A stretch of 38,810 nucleotides of DNA from Candidatus Chloroploca sp. Khr17 (GCF_004138165.1 NZ_RYFF01000048.1:1-38810), one strand, 5' to 3'; positions 16,839 to 25,935 are shown, counted from the stretch's first letter. The notes: generated by a model not told the origin, from the letters alone. Numbers and translations are program-made.

Positions 16839-17315
16839 TCAATCAGCCGCAGGCTGCGGCTCAGCGAGCGGGTCATCACGCAACGGCGCGGGCGTGAGCG
16901 CGTCAGGCGTGCTCACCTTCGGGACGGGCGGGCGGCGGCGGCGCTGGCGCGGATCGCGCACGATCTGCACCGGCCCATCGACCGCTAGCGGACGTTCACG
17001 GCGTTCACTTTGCACGGTACCGGTAAGCATCTCCGGGGTGATGATCCGGCCATGCATGCGCATGCGCAGCTGCCCGCGTAGCTGCCAGAGGAGGTGTTCA
17101 TAGATTGCCATGCCGCCCACATCGAGGGTCAACGCCAGTCCCAACAGCGCGGCCCCAATGATGAGCGGGGCGCGCACCAGCAGCGGCAAGCCCGCGGAAA
17201 CCACCACACACGGGAGCACCACGAGAATGATGCCCACCAGATGCTCAAACGTGAGCAAGACCGCTACCTTTTCTTTGCGGCGATTATGCAACTCTTCTAA
17301 CATGCGATACGGCAT
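16839..17315 (-). CDS. PrgI/VirB3-like inner-membrane protein
   Basis: 158 residues starting MPYRMLEELHNRRKEKV. ATG 17315 has GGGGAGGAG upstream; the longer frame to 17438 crosses two intergenic hairpins and is rejected. Two adjacent membrane helices (~18-60, FEHLVGIILVVLPCVVVSAG and PLIIGAALLGLALTLDVGG) are followed by a basic cytoplasmic tail with an Arg-rich patch. Size, topology and position directly before virB4 fit PrgI/VirB3-family proteins that work with VirB4. The sequence is divergent, so the family call rests mainly on topology and synteny. Confidence 0.65.
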   Translation of the reverse strand: MPYRMLEELHNRRKEKVAVLLTFEHLVGIILVVLPCVVVSAGLPLLVRAPLIIGAALLGLALTLDVGGMAIYEHLLWQLRGQLRMRMHGRIITPEMLTGTVQSERRERPLAVDGPVQIVRDPRQRRRRPPVPKVSTPDALTPAPLRDDPLAEPQPAAD

Positions 17316-17354
17316 AACGCGCTCCTCCCCATGCTCAGGACACAAGCCAGCCAT

Positions 17355-17405
17355 GTTCCTGACGCCTACCGCCTGCAAACGGGGCAACGGTAGGGCGTCA
17401 GGAAC
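17355..17405 (-). other. Intercistronic hairpin after the pilin gene (1)
   Basis: GTTCCTGACGCCTACCG (17355-17371) pairs with CGGTAGGGCGTCAGGAAC (17388-17405), one bulged base, 16-nt loop. It lies between the stop of the pilin gene and the start of the PrgI-like gene. It is a likely mRNA-stabilising or partial-termination element that would let pilin be made in excess. The function is inferred. Confidence 0.55.
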
Positions 17406-17431
17406 GTCCTGCCACCCCATGGGGGCAGGAC
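17406..17431 (-). other. Intercistronic hairpin after the pilin gene (2)
   Basis: GTCCTGCC (17406-17413) pairs with GGCAGGAC (17424-17431) around a 10-nt loop, immediately adjoining the larger hairpin. It lies 20 bp downstream of the pilin stop codon on the transcribed strand. Confidence 0.5.
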
Positions 17432-17450
17432 GCACCACCCGGCGTGGTAC

Positions 17451-17705
17451 TTACCCCCCGCCGACCGCCCCGCCCGCCCCACCGAGGCCGTAGAGGGCCG
17501 TCACAATCGTGGTCGCAAACCCCACTACCACCACTCCTAACAAGACCCGTTGCAAATGCCCCCGGGCCGCCTGGGCCCAGTCGGGAATGACCGGAGCCAG
17601 GGCGTTCATCAAAAACCACAAGACCAACGCAATCACTGCTGTGGGCAACACCAACGACAACAAACTCGTTTGCAGCGTGGTGAACATCGTCGTAATCGCT
17701 TCCAC
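17451..17705 (-). CDS. VirB2/TrbC-like pilin subunit
   Basis: 84 residues from GTG 17705, with AAAGGAG (complement of 17712-17718) exactly 6 nt upstream. This start decides against the long in-frame extension. The product is small and almost entirely hydrophobic: two membrane helices (~12-33 SLVLPTAVIALVLWFLMN and ~47-72 VLLGVVVVGFATTIVTALYG) are separated by a short polar loop, and it ends in a Gly-rich tail. That is the architecture of VirB2/TrbC-type conjugative pilins or monoderm channel equivalents. It precedes the PrgI/VirB3-like and VirB4 genes, the order expected of a type IV secretion operon. Two tandem hairpins follow the stop codon. Confidence 0.75.
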   Translation of the reverse strand: MEAITTMFTTLQTSLLSLVLPTAVIALVLWFLMNALAPVIPDWAQAARGHLQRVLLGVVVVGFATTIVTALYGLGGAGGAVGGG

Positions 17706-18001
17706 CGGCGTCTCCTTTGGGCTAGGGCAGGCATCCGCCTTGCGGTCAGGGCCTGCCGTCGTGGCAACCGTTTGCCGAACGTTCGTCGCGGGGGCAGCCA
17801 TCTGCCCCCCGGCTGAGCTGATGCACCAGGTGGCGACCGACAGGGACACGGCGCGTCCGCAGGACGGGGCTCCGGTCTGGCGCGCAGGCGCTGGCGCAGC
17901 CGATACCAGCGCCCAGCGGCGAGCGTTGCCAGGCACTGGCGGGTGGGCTGTCCACACCCCGTGTGGCGGCGCCATCCTGCCATCGGTTGGGTATGTTTCA
18001 T
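17633..18001 (-). CDS. Possible small Arg/Cys-rich ORF overlapping the pilin start
   Basis: ATG 18001 has a very strong AGGGAGGAG ribosome site 5 nt upstream and comes 23 bp after the preceding operon gene, exactly where a gene would be expected. The 122-residue reading (MKHTQPMAGWRRHTGC...) is unusually Arg-, Pro- and Cys-rich, and its last 73 bp overlap the pilin gene in another frame, which is suspicious. Either a short leader peptide is translated here, a frameshift has damaged a real gene, or the ribosome site serves an undetected small product. No domain recognised. Confidence 0.3.
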   Translation of the reverse strand: MKHTQPMAGWRRHTGCGQPTRQCLATLAAGRWYRLRQRLRARPEPRPADAPCPCRSPPGASAQPGGRWLPPRRTFGKRLPRRQALTARRMPALAQRRRRWKRLRRCSPRCKRVCCRWCCPQQ

Positions 18002-18024
18002 CGTTTCTCCTCCCTCTACCTGCC

Positions 18025-19692
18025 TCACGGTAACGCCTGGCCCTGCTCAGGGGCCAGGTGCGGGCGAAGTTCCATCCGCGTCGGCCCGACCTGCAAGAGC
18101 ATGCGACCCTGGGCCTGGGTTGGTACCGTGACGGTCAGGGTGCGGGTTGCCCCCGGGGCCAAGGGGGTGCGCAGATCGGTCATGGCTGGCATCACGAGTG
18201 GGCGCTCTTGAACGGTCAGACTGATATCGGTCGCCGTGAGCAACAAAGGCTCACGATGCTGATTCCGCACCGTCACGCTCAGATCGTAGGTCGCCAGGTG
18301 CGTGGCGGTGACCGTGACGGCCTCGACCACCAACGCCGTCCGCAACACCTCCTCGCGACTGAGCGGTGGCTCCAGCAAGGTGCGCCAGCGCAGCAGCGGA
18401 GCAGGCGGCGCGGGGCTGAGACTCCAGGTCACGTCAAGCGGGCTGTGGGGGTGAGGAACCAGGTACTGCACGGCACTCCCGGTAGGGGTGTTCGTCAGCG
18501 CACTGGGCAGCAGGGCCGTGCCGTTGGGCAAGCGCAGGGTGGGGGCCACCAACGGCCAATCCACCGGCGCGGAGCTCGTGACCATGACGGTGAGGCGGGC
18601 CTGCTGCGCGGGCAAGGTGGGATCTTCGCCGCGCCCGGTCAAGATGAAGCGGTCAACCGTAAGCGCAGTTCCGTCCGGGAGCGTCACCGCCTGACCCAGC
18701 GCACGTGGCTCAGCGGGGGCAACGATCTGCAACAGCGCCAGCCGGGGCGTCACAGTACTTTTCGGCTCACACGCGTCGATCTGGAGATCGGCCTGGCTGA
18801 GGCGGTCGGTCGTCAGGTGCCCTACGCGGGTCGGGGTGTCACCGCCACCGGGCAGGGTCACCGTGGTGGCGTCAGCCAGCAGCAGCGCCGGCACGCAGAA
18901 GCGCAGGGGGAGCCAGGTCGCCGCTGCCCAAACCGCCTGGGTACCCTCGCGGAGCGTGGGCCATCCGGCCTCGCGGGCGGTCTGGGTCACGGTCAGAACC
19001 GTCGTCGTGCCATTGGCAGCGGTGAGGTGCAGGGTGTCCAGGGGCCAGGGCGTAACGAGCGTGCCATTGACGGTGAGCGGCGGGGGTGGTGTCGCCCGCG
19101 AAACCGCCTCGGCGCGCGGCCAGAGCATCCAGATGAGGATGACGAGAATCAGGCTGACACAGATCATCACGGTGCGTACGAGCCGGGCGCGCTCAGACGT
19201 GCCCCCGGCACCCAGGGCATACTGCGCCTCAGTGGGAGCCATGGTCAACGCATGGACATCGACGCTATACCAGCGCGGCTCGTCGGGTGTCCCCCGTGGC
19301 AGCAAGCCCCGGCCATCTTCGGTCGCCAACCCCTGGGCATCGTTCAGCAGGTGTTGCAAAGCGGCGCGGTGGATCTGATCCGGATCCGTCGTCGCCTGAG
19401 CCGCTAGACGGGGATCATGCTGCCCGTTCGCCCGGATCGTGTCGCGCTCCTGATTGAGCACCGCGTCAAAGAGCGCCCGTTGCGCCGGGGCAATGCCGTC
19501 GAGCGTGGCCTGGGCCGCCTGGGCTTCCTGTTCACGGCTGTGCGTCAACTCAAAGGCAAAGGTACGCTGGCGGTCAGCCTGCACCTCAAGCAAGGTGCGC
19601 TGGGCCTGCAAATAGGCCACCCAAGCCCGATAGGTCGCCGTCATCTGTTCATGAAAGCGGGCGGTATCACGTTGTTCGGCGGACGTAGGCAT
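18025..19692 (-). CDS. Single-pass membrane protein of the conjugation operon (555 aa)
   Basis: ATG 19692 has AGGAG 7 nt upstream and overlaps the stop of the gene before it (TGATG), so the two are translationally coupled; a GTG one codon earlier is less well spaced. Residues ~1-110 are charged and Gln/Ala-rich, suggesting coiled coil. One transmembrane helix follows (~172-193, TVMICVSLILVILIWMLWP). The remaining ~360 residues are Thr/Val/Leu-rich beta-type sequence, probably on the extracytoplasmic side. The topology resembles the bitopic scaffold proteins of type IV systems (VirB8/TcpC-like position), but no sequence signature allows that name. Unrecognised family, probably a structural part of the channel. 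Confidence 0.7.
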   Translation of the reverse strand: MPTSAEQRDTARFHEQMTATYRAWVAYLQAQRTLLEVQADRQRTFAFELTHSREQEAQAAQATLDGIAPAQRALFDAVLNQERDTIRANGQHDPRLAAQATTDPDQIHRAALQHLLNDAQGLATEDGRGLLPRGTPDEPRWYSVDVHALTMAPTEAQYALGAGGTSERARLVRTVMICVSLILVILIWMLWPRAEAVSRATPPPPLTVNGTLVTPWPLDTLHLTAANGTTTVLTVTQTAREAGWPTLREGTQAVWAAATWLPLRFCVPALLLADATTVTLPGGGDTPTRVGHLTTDRLSQADLQIDACEPKSTVTPRLALLQIVAPAEPRALGQAVTLPDGTALTVDRFILTGRGEDPTLPAQQARLTVMVTSSAPVDWPLVAPTLRLPNGTALLPSALTNTPTGSAVQYLVPHPHSPLDVTWSLSPAPPAPLLRWRTLLEPPLSREEVLRTALVVEAVTVTATHLATYDLSVTVRNQHREPLLLTATDISLTVQERPLVMPAMTDLRTPLAPGATRTLTVTVPTQAQGRMLLQVGPTRMELRPHLAPEQGQALP

Positions 19693-21618
19693 CACTCATC
19701 TCCTGTCGCGGGTACCTCAATGATCAGCACCGCCTGATCAATCTCCACGTGCATGCCGAGCGCCGGGATGCGCAACCGCCAGGCATGCTCCGGGTCAACC
19801 TCACGGGTGAAAACGAGGGTGCCATCCGCCGGGGTCACGGCTTCGGCCAGCAGATCGTCGAAAGCATTGAGCACCTGCACGCGCACACCACTGAGCGGGA
19901 GTCCCTGCGGGTCGGTGGTACGCATGGCCGCCGGGAGGTTCGCTGCGGTGGGAGCACGACGGAGGCTGACAGTTACCGAACGGGAACTGCGCGCCGGGGG
20001 CGGGGCAGGACGAGCCACCGGAAGCGGTTCGAGCGGCACGACCTGAATGGCCTGCACGCGCAGAGACGAGGGCACGGCGGTCGCGGTGGCGCGTGACCCC
20101 GCCGAGGCCGGTGACGCACCAGCCTCCTCGGATGACGGGGGCAAGCCTTCCGCAGGCGCGTCCGGCAGAGGCGCGGCCTCCAGCATCCGCAGGTCGGTGC
20201 CGCGCATCCAACCGGGCATGACCAGGTCGTGCGGCTGCACCCGTACCCAGACACCGCTGGCCTGGCCGAGCAAGGTGACGTGGTGGCCTTCGGGGAGGCT
20301 GGTCAGCACGGCACTGCTGCCGCGTGGCCCCTCATGCAGATCACTGGCTTCGGTGATCACCAGGGCCGCGCCGGTTGGCGCGTCGGTACTCGGGGGCGCA
20401 GCGGTGGGGGCCGGTGGGGCTGCGGCGGGCGCGGCAGCGGGCGGGGCGACGGGGGCCGGGGCCGGGCTGACCGGGCGACTGGGCAGCGGTGGGGGTGTCG
20501 GCGTTGGCGGTCGCCCGGACTGGGCCTCACTCCGCGCCCGGATCTCGCGGCCAAGCGAGCTCTCCGCCAACGTGATCGCGAACCGATACCGGCCCGCGTC
20601 GGCGTCGGTGACGATGGGTTGCAACGCGCCCGTGCGGGGGGCGAGGCGGATGACGGCTTCACCGTCGCTCGGGGCCGTCCAGGTGAGCAGGCTGTGCAGA
20701 CTGAAGCCAGGGAAGGCATCATCGTTGTGGGCGACCGGCACATGCTCGTCGCCCCAGAAGAGATCCAGCACGGTATCGGTGCCTGGCCCCAGGTCAAACG
20801 TCGCAAGGCGGTAGGTCAGCCCGGCTTTGACGGTCACGCGCAGATAGTCATGATCACCGCCCGGACAGCCGCCAGCGACGGGGCAGACGAAGGTGAGGTC
20901 GTAGATCACGCCGACGGCGATGGGTGCCGCGTGGGCCGGACTCCAGTTATCTTCGAGCGCGTCTGGGGCCAGCGCGGGGTCAGCCGGGGCCGGGGGAGGC
21001 GGCGGGGGCGGCAGCACCTGCTGTACGGCCAGGTCGTAGCTCGCGACGGCGGCGGACGGGCGCAGGGTGGGGGTCACCTGCAGGAAGAGGGTGCCGGAGA
21101 TCGTTGGGGCCAGCGCCAGGGTCGTCGCGGGCGGGGTGAGGCTCGCCAGCAGGGTGCCATCGGCCTGGCGTGCGGTCAGGGCGAGGGTCAGATCCGCGCT
21201 GGGGTGCAGCGTGATCTGGGTCACCAGGCCGGTGGCCGGGAGTTCCAGCTGATACCAATGCGGCGGCGTCCCTGGGCGGACGGTGAGGGTCGCCGTGCGG
21301 TCATCGCGCCGTAGGCGACAGGCCCGCGCCCGGTCGTCATGGCCTACGCAGGTGGTTCTGGCAGGGGCGGCTCCCTGTTCCTGCGCAGGCGGCGCGGGTG
21401 GGCTGACCGCCGGGGGCGCGGGTGGGCGCCCCTGGCCCCGGGGTTGCGGTCGCGGACGGCAAGACCGGCGTGACCACAGTCGGTTCGCCCAGGATGGGCG
21501 TCATGGCCTGCGCCGCAGCCACTGTCGGCAACGGAGTAAACCAGGCCATCACCGCGATCACGAGACCCAAACCAGTGAACACAAGCCCTGAAATGACCAA
21601 CCACACCAGACGAGCCAT
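19692..21618 (-). pseudogene. Signal-anchored SH3-domain protein with apparent frameshift
   Basis: The gene begins at ATG 21618 (GGAAGGAAGG upstream) with a signal/anchor MARLVWLVISGLVFTGLGLV, then a Pro/Thr-rich linker. That frame stops at 21337. The main frame, open through to 19692, starts without a proper initiation site at GTG 21224, yet its upstream codons still read as the same Pro-rich linker (PPAPPAQEQGAAPARTTC) and a beta-domain. Removing one base from the G5 run at 21412-21416 joins both into ~640 residues. The mature part has a lectin/PPC-like beta-domain (~80-230 of the main frame), a Pro-rich linker, a bacterial SH3 domain (SDLHEGPRGSSAVLTSLPEG), and a C-terminal Ig/regulatory-like domain. 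It is probably a cell-wall-binding component of the conjugation apparatus. It may be a sequencing indel rather than a true mutation. Confidence 0.7.
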
Positions 21619-21697
21619 AACCTTCCTTCCTTCCCCGTTCTCACGTGCGCCACCTTCATCCGTACTACGCCGCGCAGGCCATACACCCACGCGTTCC

Positions 21698-23635
21698 TTA
21701 GCCTGCCTCACGCCGCCGGCGGCGTCGCCGGGGCGGCAATGGTGCTGGGGCCACGACCGGCGCGGGAACCGCCGCGTGCGCTTCGTCCGCCGGTGCGGGC
21801 GTGGCGAGCGCCACGTCAGCCGGGCCTGCCCCTGCGTTCGCCGGGGGCGGCGGGGTTCCCACGGGCGGCGGTGCGGCTGGGGGTGGCGGGGGCGGCGGCG
21901 GCGGTGGCGCCATGGGCGGGGCAGCCACCAGAGGTGGTGGCGGTGGAGCCGGGGCCGGGGCCGGGGGCGGGGCAGACGCCGGAGCCGGGGGCGGGGGCGG
22001 CGGCGGTGGCGTCGGTGGCGGCGCCGCCGCCGGTGGCGGCGCCGCCGCCGGTGGTGGGGCAAGCACCGCAGCGTCGCGCCGCATTTGCAAGCGCATCGCG
22101 CGCGTCCCCTGGTCATGGCGCTGGCCGGCATACAAGCCCCGATACAACTCATCCTGATCGTCGAGGTGGCCCATCGCCACGGCGACTTCCCCCAGCTGCA
22201 TCATCGTTGCGGAACGACCCATCATCGCGGCCATCGCATAGCTTGGGCGTTCCGTCTGGGCCATCGCGGCCATGCCGGTGAGCGCTGTACTCGCACCTGC
22301 CGTCGCGGCGCCGGCGGCCAGCGCCACCCCACCAGCCGCCGCGCCTGCGGTCGCCCGTGCCGCGCCCGCCGTCGTCTCCCAGGCGGCCAGCATCGAGAGC
22401 CCCGTCAGCGTTTGCACCGTCGCACTGACCGTGACCAGACTCCCCTGCAACGTGTTGGCGGCCAGCACGAGCAAGACCCCCATCAGCAGCAAGCCCCCGA
22501 TCGCAAAGCCGGTATAGGCCGCCGCATTGCCCATCTCGGCTGCCGCCAACAGGCAGGCAAAGAGCAGGCCCATCACGAAACTACTTGACCACGAGACCTG
22601 GATCACCGTGATGGCCCGACGCACCAGACTGGTAATGCCCTGTGACGTCTGTTGGAACCAGACCACGAGCAACGCAAGGGGCAGCCCCACCCAGAGCATG
22701 ACCATGCTGAGGCTCAGGACGAGATGCACCATGGCTTCCGCCACCGCCAGCATGCTCGGCAACAGCCCGACGGCCAAGCGGGTCACCCCGCGCTGGATCC
22801 CATCCAGCGCCACTTTGCGGTCATTGGGTAGCAGAATCTGGCTGACATCCTCAGTCGTGGCAAAGTTGGGCGGATCAGCAAAGAAGGCATCAGGCAAGGT
22901 GCTGCTCGGCCCGGTCAGGTTCGGGCAATGAATATCGGCGGCATTGGCATAGAGCAACGCTGCGGCCAAGTCATCCATCTGCATTGCACCAAGCGGCCCC
23001 CGGCGCTCCAACTGACCGGTGCCGCACGGATTCGCCGGATAGAGCGGCACCGGTGCGGCCATATCATCGGCAGTCACGCCAAAGATCGCGCCCGGTGCTG
23101 CGGCCGTGGCTTCCAAAAACAGGGTTGTCGCAACTTCGGAACGCACCTGTTCCGCCTGGCTGATCAATTGCCCGCCTACTGTCAACAGCACCGGGGTGAG
23201 GATGGCCCAGAGCAGCACATGGCGCAGCGTGATGGGGACGTTGCGCCCCGTGAACGGGAGCACCATCAACAGCAAGCAAGCCAGGATGAGCGCCAGGACG
23301 GCGAGGGGCACATAGAGCGGGTTGAAGAGGTCGGTCACCACCTGATAGGCCGTCGTGAAGACCACCTCAACGAGCCACCAGCGCATCACCGTCAGTTGAT
23401 AGGCGAGTTGTAACAGGGTACGGTTGAGCATCCAGCCCACCGACGCGAGGCCCAGCCAGAATTCATACTGCGCACCGTCCATGCAGGCTCCGACATTCAT
23501 CGGACTGCATGCCGCAACCGGCGACGGCCAGCGCAGCAGCGCCCCCACGCCGCCAATGAGCATCAACCCCGCCAGCCACCAGCGGCGGGGGCCGCCACGC
23601 CATGGGCGCATGCTGCGTCGACCGGGGCGGATCAT
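21698..23635 (-). CDS. TrbL/VirB6-like polytopic channel protein
   Basis: 645 residues from ATG 23635. GGGAGGA lies 5 nt upstream, and ATGA overlaps the previous stop. An N-terminal signal-like helix (WWLAGLMLIGGVGALL) is followed by a Cys-containing extracytoplasmic segment. Several membrane helices follow (~100-160 and ~290-430: LAVLALILACLLLMVLPF, VMLWVGLPLALLVVWF, FVMGLLFACLLAAA, GGLLLMGVLLVLAA). Next is an Ala/Gly-rich stretch, and the last ~110 residues are an extremely Pro/Ala-rich disordered tail ending in Arg repeats. The architecture fits TrbL/VirB6-type inner-membrane channel proteins, and its place upstream of the pilin, VirB3 and VirB4 genes agrees. Confidence 0.75.
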   Translation of the reverse strand: MIRPGRRSMRPWRGGPRRWWLAGLMLIGGVGALLRWPSPVAACSPMNVGACMDGAQYEFWLGLASVGWMLNRTLLQLAYQLTVMRWWLVEVVFTTAYQVVTDLFNPLYVPLAVLALILACLLLMVLPFTGRNVPITLRHVLLWAILTPVLLTVGGQLISQAEQVRSEVATTLFLEATAAAPGAIFGVTADDMAAPVPLYPANPCGTGQLERRGPLGAMQMDDLAAALLYANAADIHCPNLTGPSSTLPDAFFADPPNFATTEDVSQILLPNDRKVALDGIQRGVTRLAVGLLPSMLAVAEAMVHLVLSLSMVMLWVGLPLALLVVWFQQTSQGITSLVRRAITVIQVSWSSSFVMGLLFACLLAAAEMGNAAAYTGFAIGGLLLMGVLLVLAANTLQGSLVTVSATVQTLTGLSMLAAWETTAGAARATAGAAAGGVALAAGAATAGASTALTGMAAMAQTERPSYAMAAMMGRSATMMQLGEVAVAMGHLDDQDELYRGLYAGQRHDQGTRAMRLQMRRDAAVLAPPPAAAPPPAAAPPPTPPPPPPPPAPASAPPPAPAPAPPPPPLVAAPPMAPPPPPPPPPPAAPPPVGTPPPPANAGAGPADVALATPAPADEAHAAVPAPVVAPAPLPPRRRRRRREAG

Positions 23636-24378
23636 GCGTTCCTCCCACGCCACCAGATCTGCCCGGTGGCAACGGCCAGCACGAGGAGGCAGCCCATCAG
23701 CAGCCAGGCAACCCAGCCGTGCAGCAGCGCACGAGGGGCCGTCGCCGTTCCAGCATCCCGTGGCGCGGGCGACAACGCTGAGCCTGCGGCCTCCGCACGG
23801 CTCGGCGGCGCGGTAGCCATGCGCAGGTCAGCCGGGGGCGCGCTCAACCATGTGGGCGAAGCTGGCCCTTCGGCAAGCGGGGGGGCAACGGGTGGCGCAG
23901 GCGGCAGCAGCGGCAACGTCTGCAAGGTCGCTTGCATCGCAGCCGCAACCCCGTCAGGTACCGGAACGGGCTGATCGCCGGCGATCATCGTGCCCGGGTC
24001 AGGCCGCACCAGGCCCGAGGCTTCCGCACGGAGATCGAGCCGATTCGTGCCTGGGTGCAGCGTGAACTTGATCCCGTCGGTTTCAGCCCCAGCCAGGAAG
24101 AGGGGCCCCCCGGCCACCCGGCCCTGGACGGCCACCCGTACCTGCCCTGCGGCAAGCTCCGGCACGGTTGCCATGCCCGTAGCGTCCGTCGTCGCACGCT
24201 GGATCAACTGCGACCCGGCGGCATCACGGATCAGCACCGTGACATCGGCCAGTCCAGTTCCGTGTTCGTCACGCAAGCTCACCACGAGCACGGCCCCCAG
24301 CGGCGGCGCCGCCGTTACGCGTGAGACCAACCCGAGCAGCAGCACCAGCAAGACACTCCCGCCCCACCACCACCGCAT
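23632..24378 (-). CDS. Bitopic Ig/SpaA-like surface protein
   Basis: 248 residues. AAAGGAG lies 7 nt before ATG 24378; the longer open frame upstream is a by-product. A signal peptide (MRWWWGGSVLLVLLLGLVSRVTA) precedes an Ig-like regulatory domain (~25-115: GAVLVVSLRDEHGTGLADVTVLI, TTDATGMATVPELAAGQVRV). A Pro-rich linker (~150-215) and a C-terminal membrane helix (LHGWVAWLLMGCLLVLAVATG) ending WWRGRNA complete it. It is probably displayed outside the membrane as part of the mating apparatus or an adhesin. It overlaps the TrbL-like gene by 4 bp. Confidence 0.7.
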   Translation of the reverse strand: MRWWWGGSVLLVLLLGLVSRVTAAPPLGAVLVVSLRDEHGTGLADVTVLIRDAAGSQLIQRATTDATGMATVPELAAGQVRVAVQGRVAGGPLFLAGAETDGIKFTLHPGTNRLDLRAEASGLVRPDPGTMIAGDQPVPVPDGVAAAMQATLQTLPLLPPAPPVAPPLAEGPASPTWLSAPPADLRMATAPPSRAEAAGSALSPAPRDAGTATAPRALLHGWVAWLLMGCLLVLAVATGQIWWRGRNA

Positions 24379-24490
24379 GATCGGCTCCTTTCTTGACGCC
24401 AGCTTGCTCGTCACCGCTCCATCCTTCCCGTGGCGCAGTTCCTCCGCCTTGATCACCGACCCCGCCCCATGTCTCGCCCTGGTGCGCCGT

Positions 24491-25810
24491 TCAACGGGCG
24501 GTGCGAAAACCACGAATGCGTGGCGCATAAAAACTGGACTGCAAGACGTCGTAGTCAATGCGCACCCCCAGACTGGGACTCGCGGCATGCACCATATCCC
24601 ACTGCCCGTTCCCATTCAGGTCGCCCACGAGCATGCCCACGTGATCAATACCCTGCCCGCCGATCGCAAAGAAGATGAGATCGCCTGGGGCAAGCTGGGC
24701 CAGATCAACCGGTTGCATGCGCGGCCACTGGCCCGCCGTGCCCTGCGGAATCGTCACTCCGATCTGGGCATAGACCCAGGTCATCAAGCCTGAACAGTCA
24801 AACGCTTCAGGGCCTTTTGCCCCCCAGATATACGCTTTACCCACCTGATGGAGCGCCAATTGCACGACCCGGGGACGCCCCGGCGGGGCGCTCACGCCCT
24901 GGATGGGTACCTCGTGGCCCCAGGCCTGCCCTGGTTCGGTTGACCACCCGGTCAACGCGCCCGGATCAGCGCACGGTTCGGCCCCGGGTGCCCGCCACAT
25001 GGCATCAGTCCACTGAAGCGTGAGCTGATTGGGTTCCTGGCGCTGCAAGCCCAGGTTGGGCGTGGGCGTGGGCGTCGGCGGGGCCAGGGTCGGCGTCAGC
25101 GTCGGCATCCCTGGCGGCACCGTTGGCGAAGGCAACAGCGGCACCGCGCTTGGATCGCCCACCAGGGCCAACTCAACGACCTTTGGCGTGCCACGCGGCC
25201 CTAGCACAGGGACGGTCACGCTACTCACGCCTGGCGGAATAAGTTCAGGCAGACTGGCAACCCCCGCCAGGTGGAGTGCGACTGGCGTGACGCTCCAGGT
25301 ACCGCCTGAGACAACGGCCCCTGATGGTTCCGTCACGGCCCGTAGCCGGAGTTGTTCGGCATACTGAATAGGAATGGGGGCCACCGTATGGTTGTGCCAG
25401 ATCAACTCGATCAACGCGAGTTGCTGCTGGTCAGCAGCCACGCCAGGCAACGTCACCACTGGCCCGGCCTGCGCCGTAACCTGGATGTGGAACGGCCAGG
25501 CTTCGACGCGCTGTCCAAAGACATAGGCCGTGCCCACGGCGGCATACGGCGTGGGTGACGGAAAGGGCGGGCCACCCAACGGGCCATACTCCTGCTCCCA
25601 GCGCTCGTAGAAAAGCTCTTCCTCCCAATCGCCACCTTCGGTGATCGGGCGCGTATGGGTAATGACCTCTTTCACCGGGCCATCCACCCCAAACGGACGG
25701 GGGGTTGGACTCGGACAAGCCCAGCGCGGCGCGGAGGTAATCACCGTGCTGGCGGTTCCACAGGCCAGAAAGAGGAGACTCACACTGCTGATGAGCACCA
25801 CCACCATCAT
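24491..25810 (-). CDS. NlpC/P60 peptidoglycan hydrolase lipoprotein
   Basis: About 439 residues. The open frame continues upstream through a repeat element, but the protein plausibly begins MMVVVLISSVSLLFLAC, a lipoprotein signal with lipobox LFLAC; no clear ribosome site is seen, so the start is uncertain. A middle domain of ~250 residues is unrecognised, with a Pro/Thr linker (PTLTPTLAPPTPTPTP). The last ~130 residues are NlpC/P60: catalytic Cys in AFDCSGLMTWVYAQIG, His in GIDHVGMLVG, and a third polar residue in MVHAASPS. It would cut peptide cross-links in the wall to let the conjugation machine pass, as VirB1-like or Tn916 Orf14-like hydrolases do. The gene sits in the operon downstream of the IS605-like remnant. 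Confidence 0.82.
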   Translation of the reverse strand: MMVVVLISSVSLLFLACGTASTVITSAPRWACPSPTPRPFGVDGPVKEVITHTRPITEGGDWEEELFYERWEQEYGPLGGPPFPSPTPYAAVGTAYVFGQRVEAWPFHIQVTAQAGPVVTLPGVAADQQQLALIELIWHNHTVAPIPIQYAEQLRLRAVTEPSGAVVSGGTWSVTPVALHLAGVASLPELIPPGVSSVTVPVLGPRGTPKVVELALVGDPSAVPLLPSPTVPPGMPTLTPTLAPPTPTPTPNLGLQRQEPNQLTLQWTDAMWRAPGAEPCADPGALTGWSTEPGQAWGHEVPIQGVSAPPGRPRVVQLALHQVGKAYIWGAKGPEAFDCSGLMTWVYAQIGVTIPQGTAGQWPRMQPVDLAQLAPGDLIFFAIGGQGIDHVGMLVGDLNGNGQWDMVHAASPSLGVRIDYDVLQSSFYAPRIRGFRTAR

Positions 25811-25906
25811 CCGGCGCTGCGTCGTTGACAGTACGAAACGCGCCGCAAGCCGCCGCCCTTGAGGGCGTGTGGTGAGGCGGGTTTCGCGCTGGCTTGAGCC
25901 AGAACA

Positions 25907-25935
25907 TTGCCGACATTGAACATTTGTGTTACAAT
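25907..25935 (+). promoter_or_regulatory. Plus-strand promoter inside the IS605-like remnant
   Basis: TTGCCG (25907-25912), 17-bp spacer, TACAAT (25930-25935). It points against the conjugation operon and into the structured segment 25936-25989, so it could produce a small structured RNA or an antisense transcript. Promoter match only; no data. Confidence 0.45.

Noticed and set aside
19692-21224. GTG 21224 as true start of the SH3-domain protein
   Set aside because: No ribosome site; the reading frame upstream is still protein-like and joins a signal peptide after a single-base correction.
21800-22080. Gly-rich plus-strand protein
   Set aside because: Complement of the Pro/Ala-rich tail of the TrbL-like protein.
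24379-24615. N-terminal extension of the Ig/SpaA-like protein
   Set aside because: The ATG at 24378 has a perfect ribosome site and begins a signal peptide; the extension would bury it.
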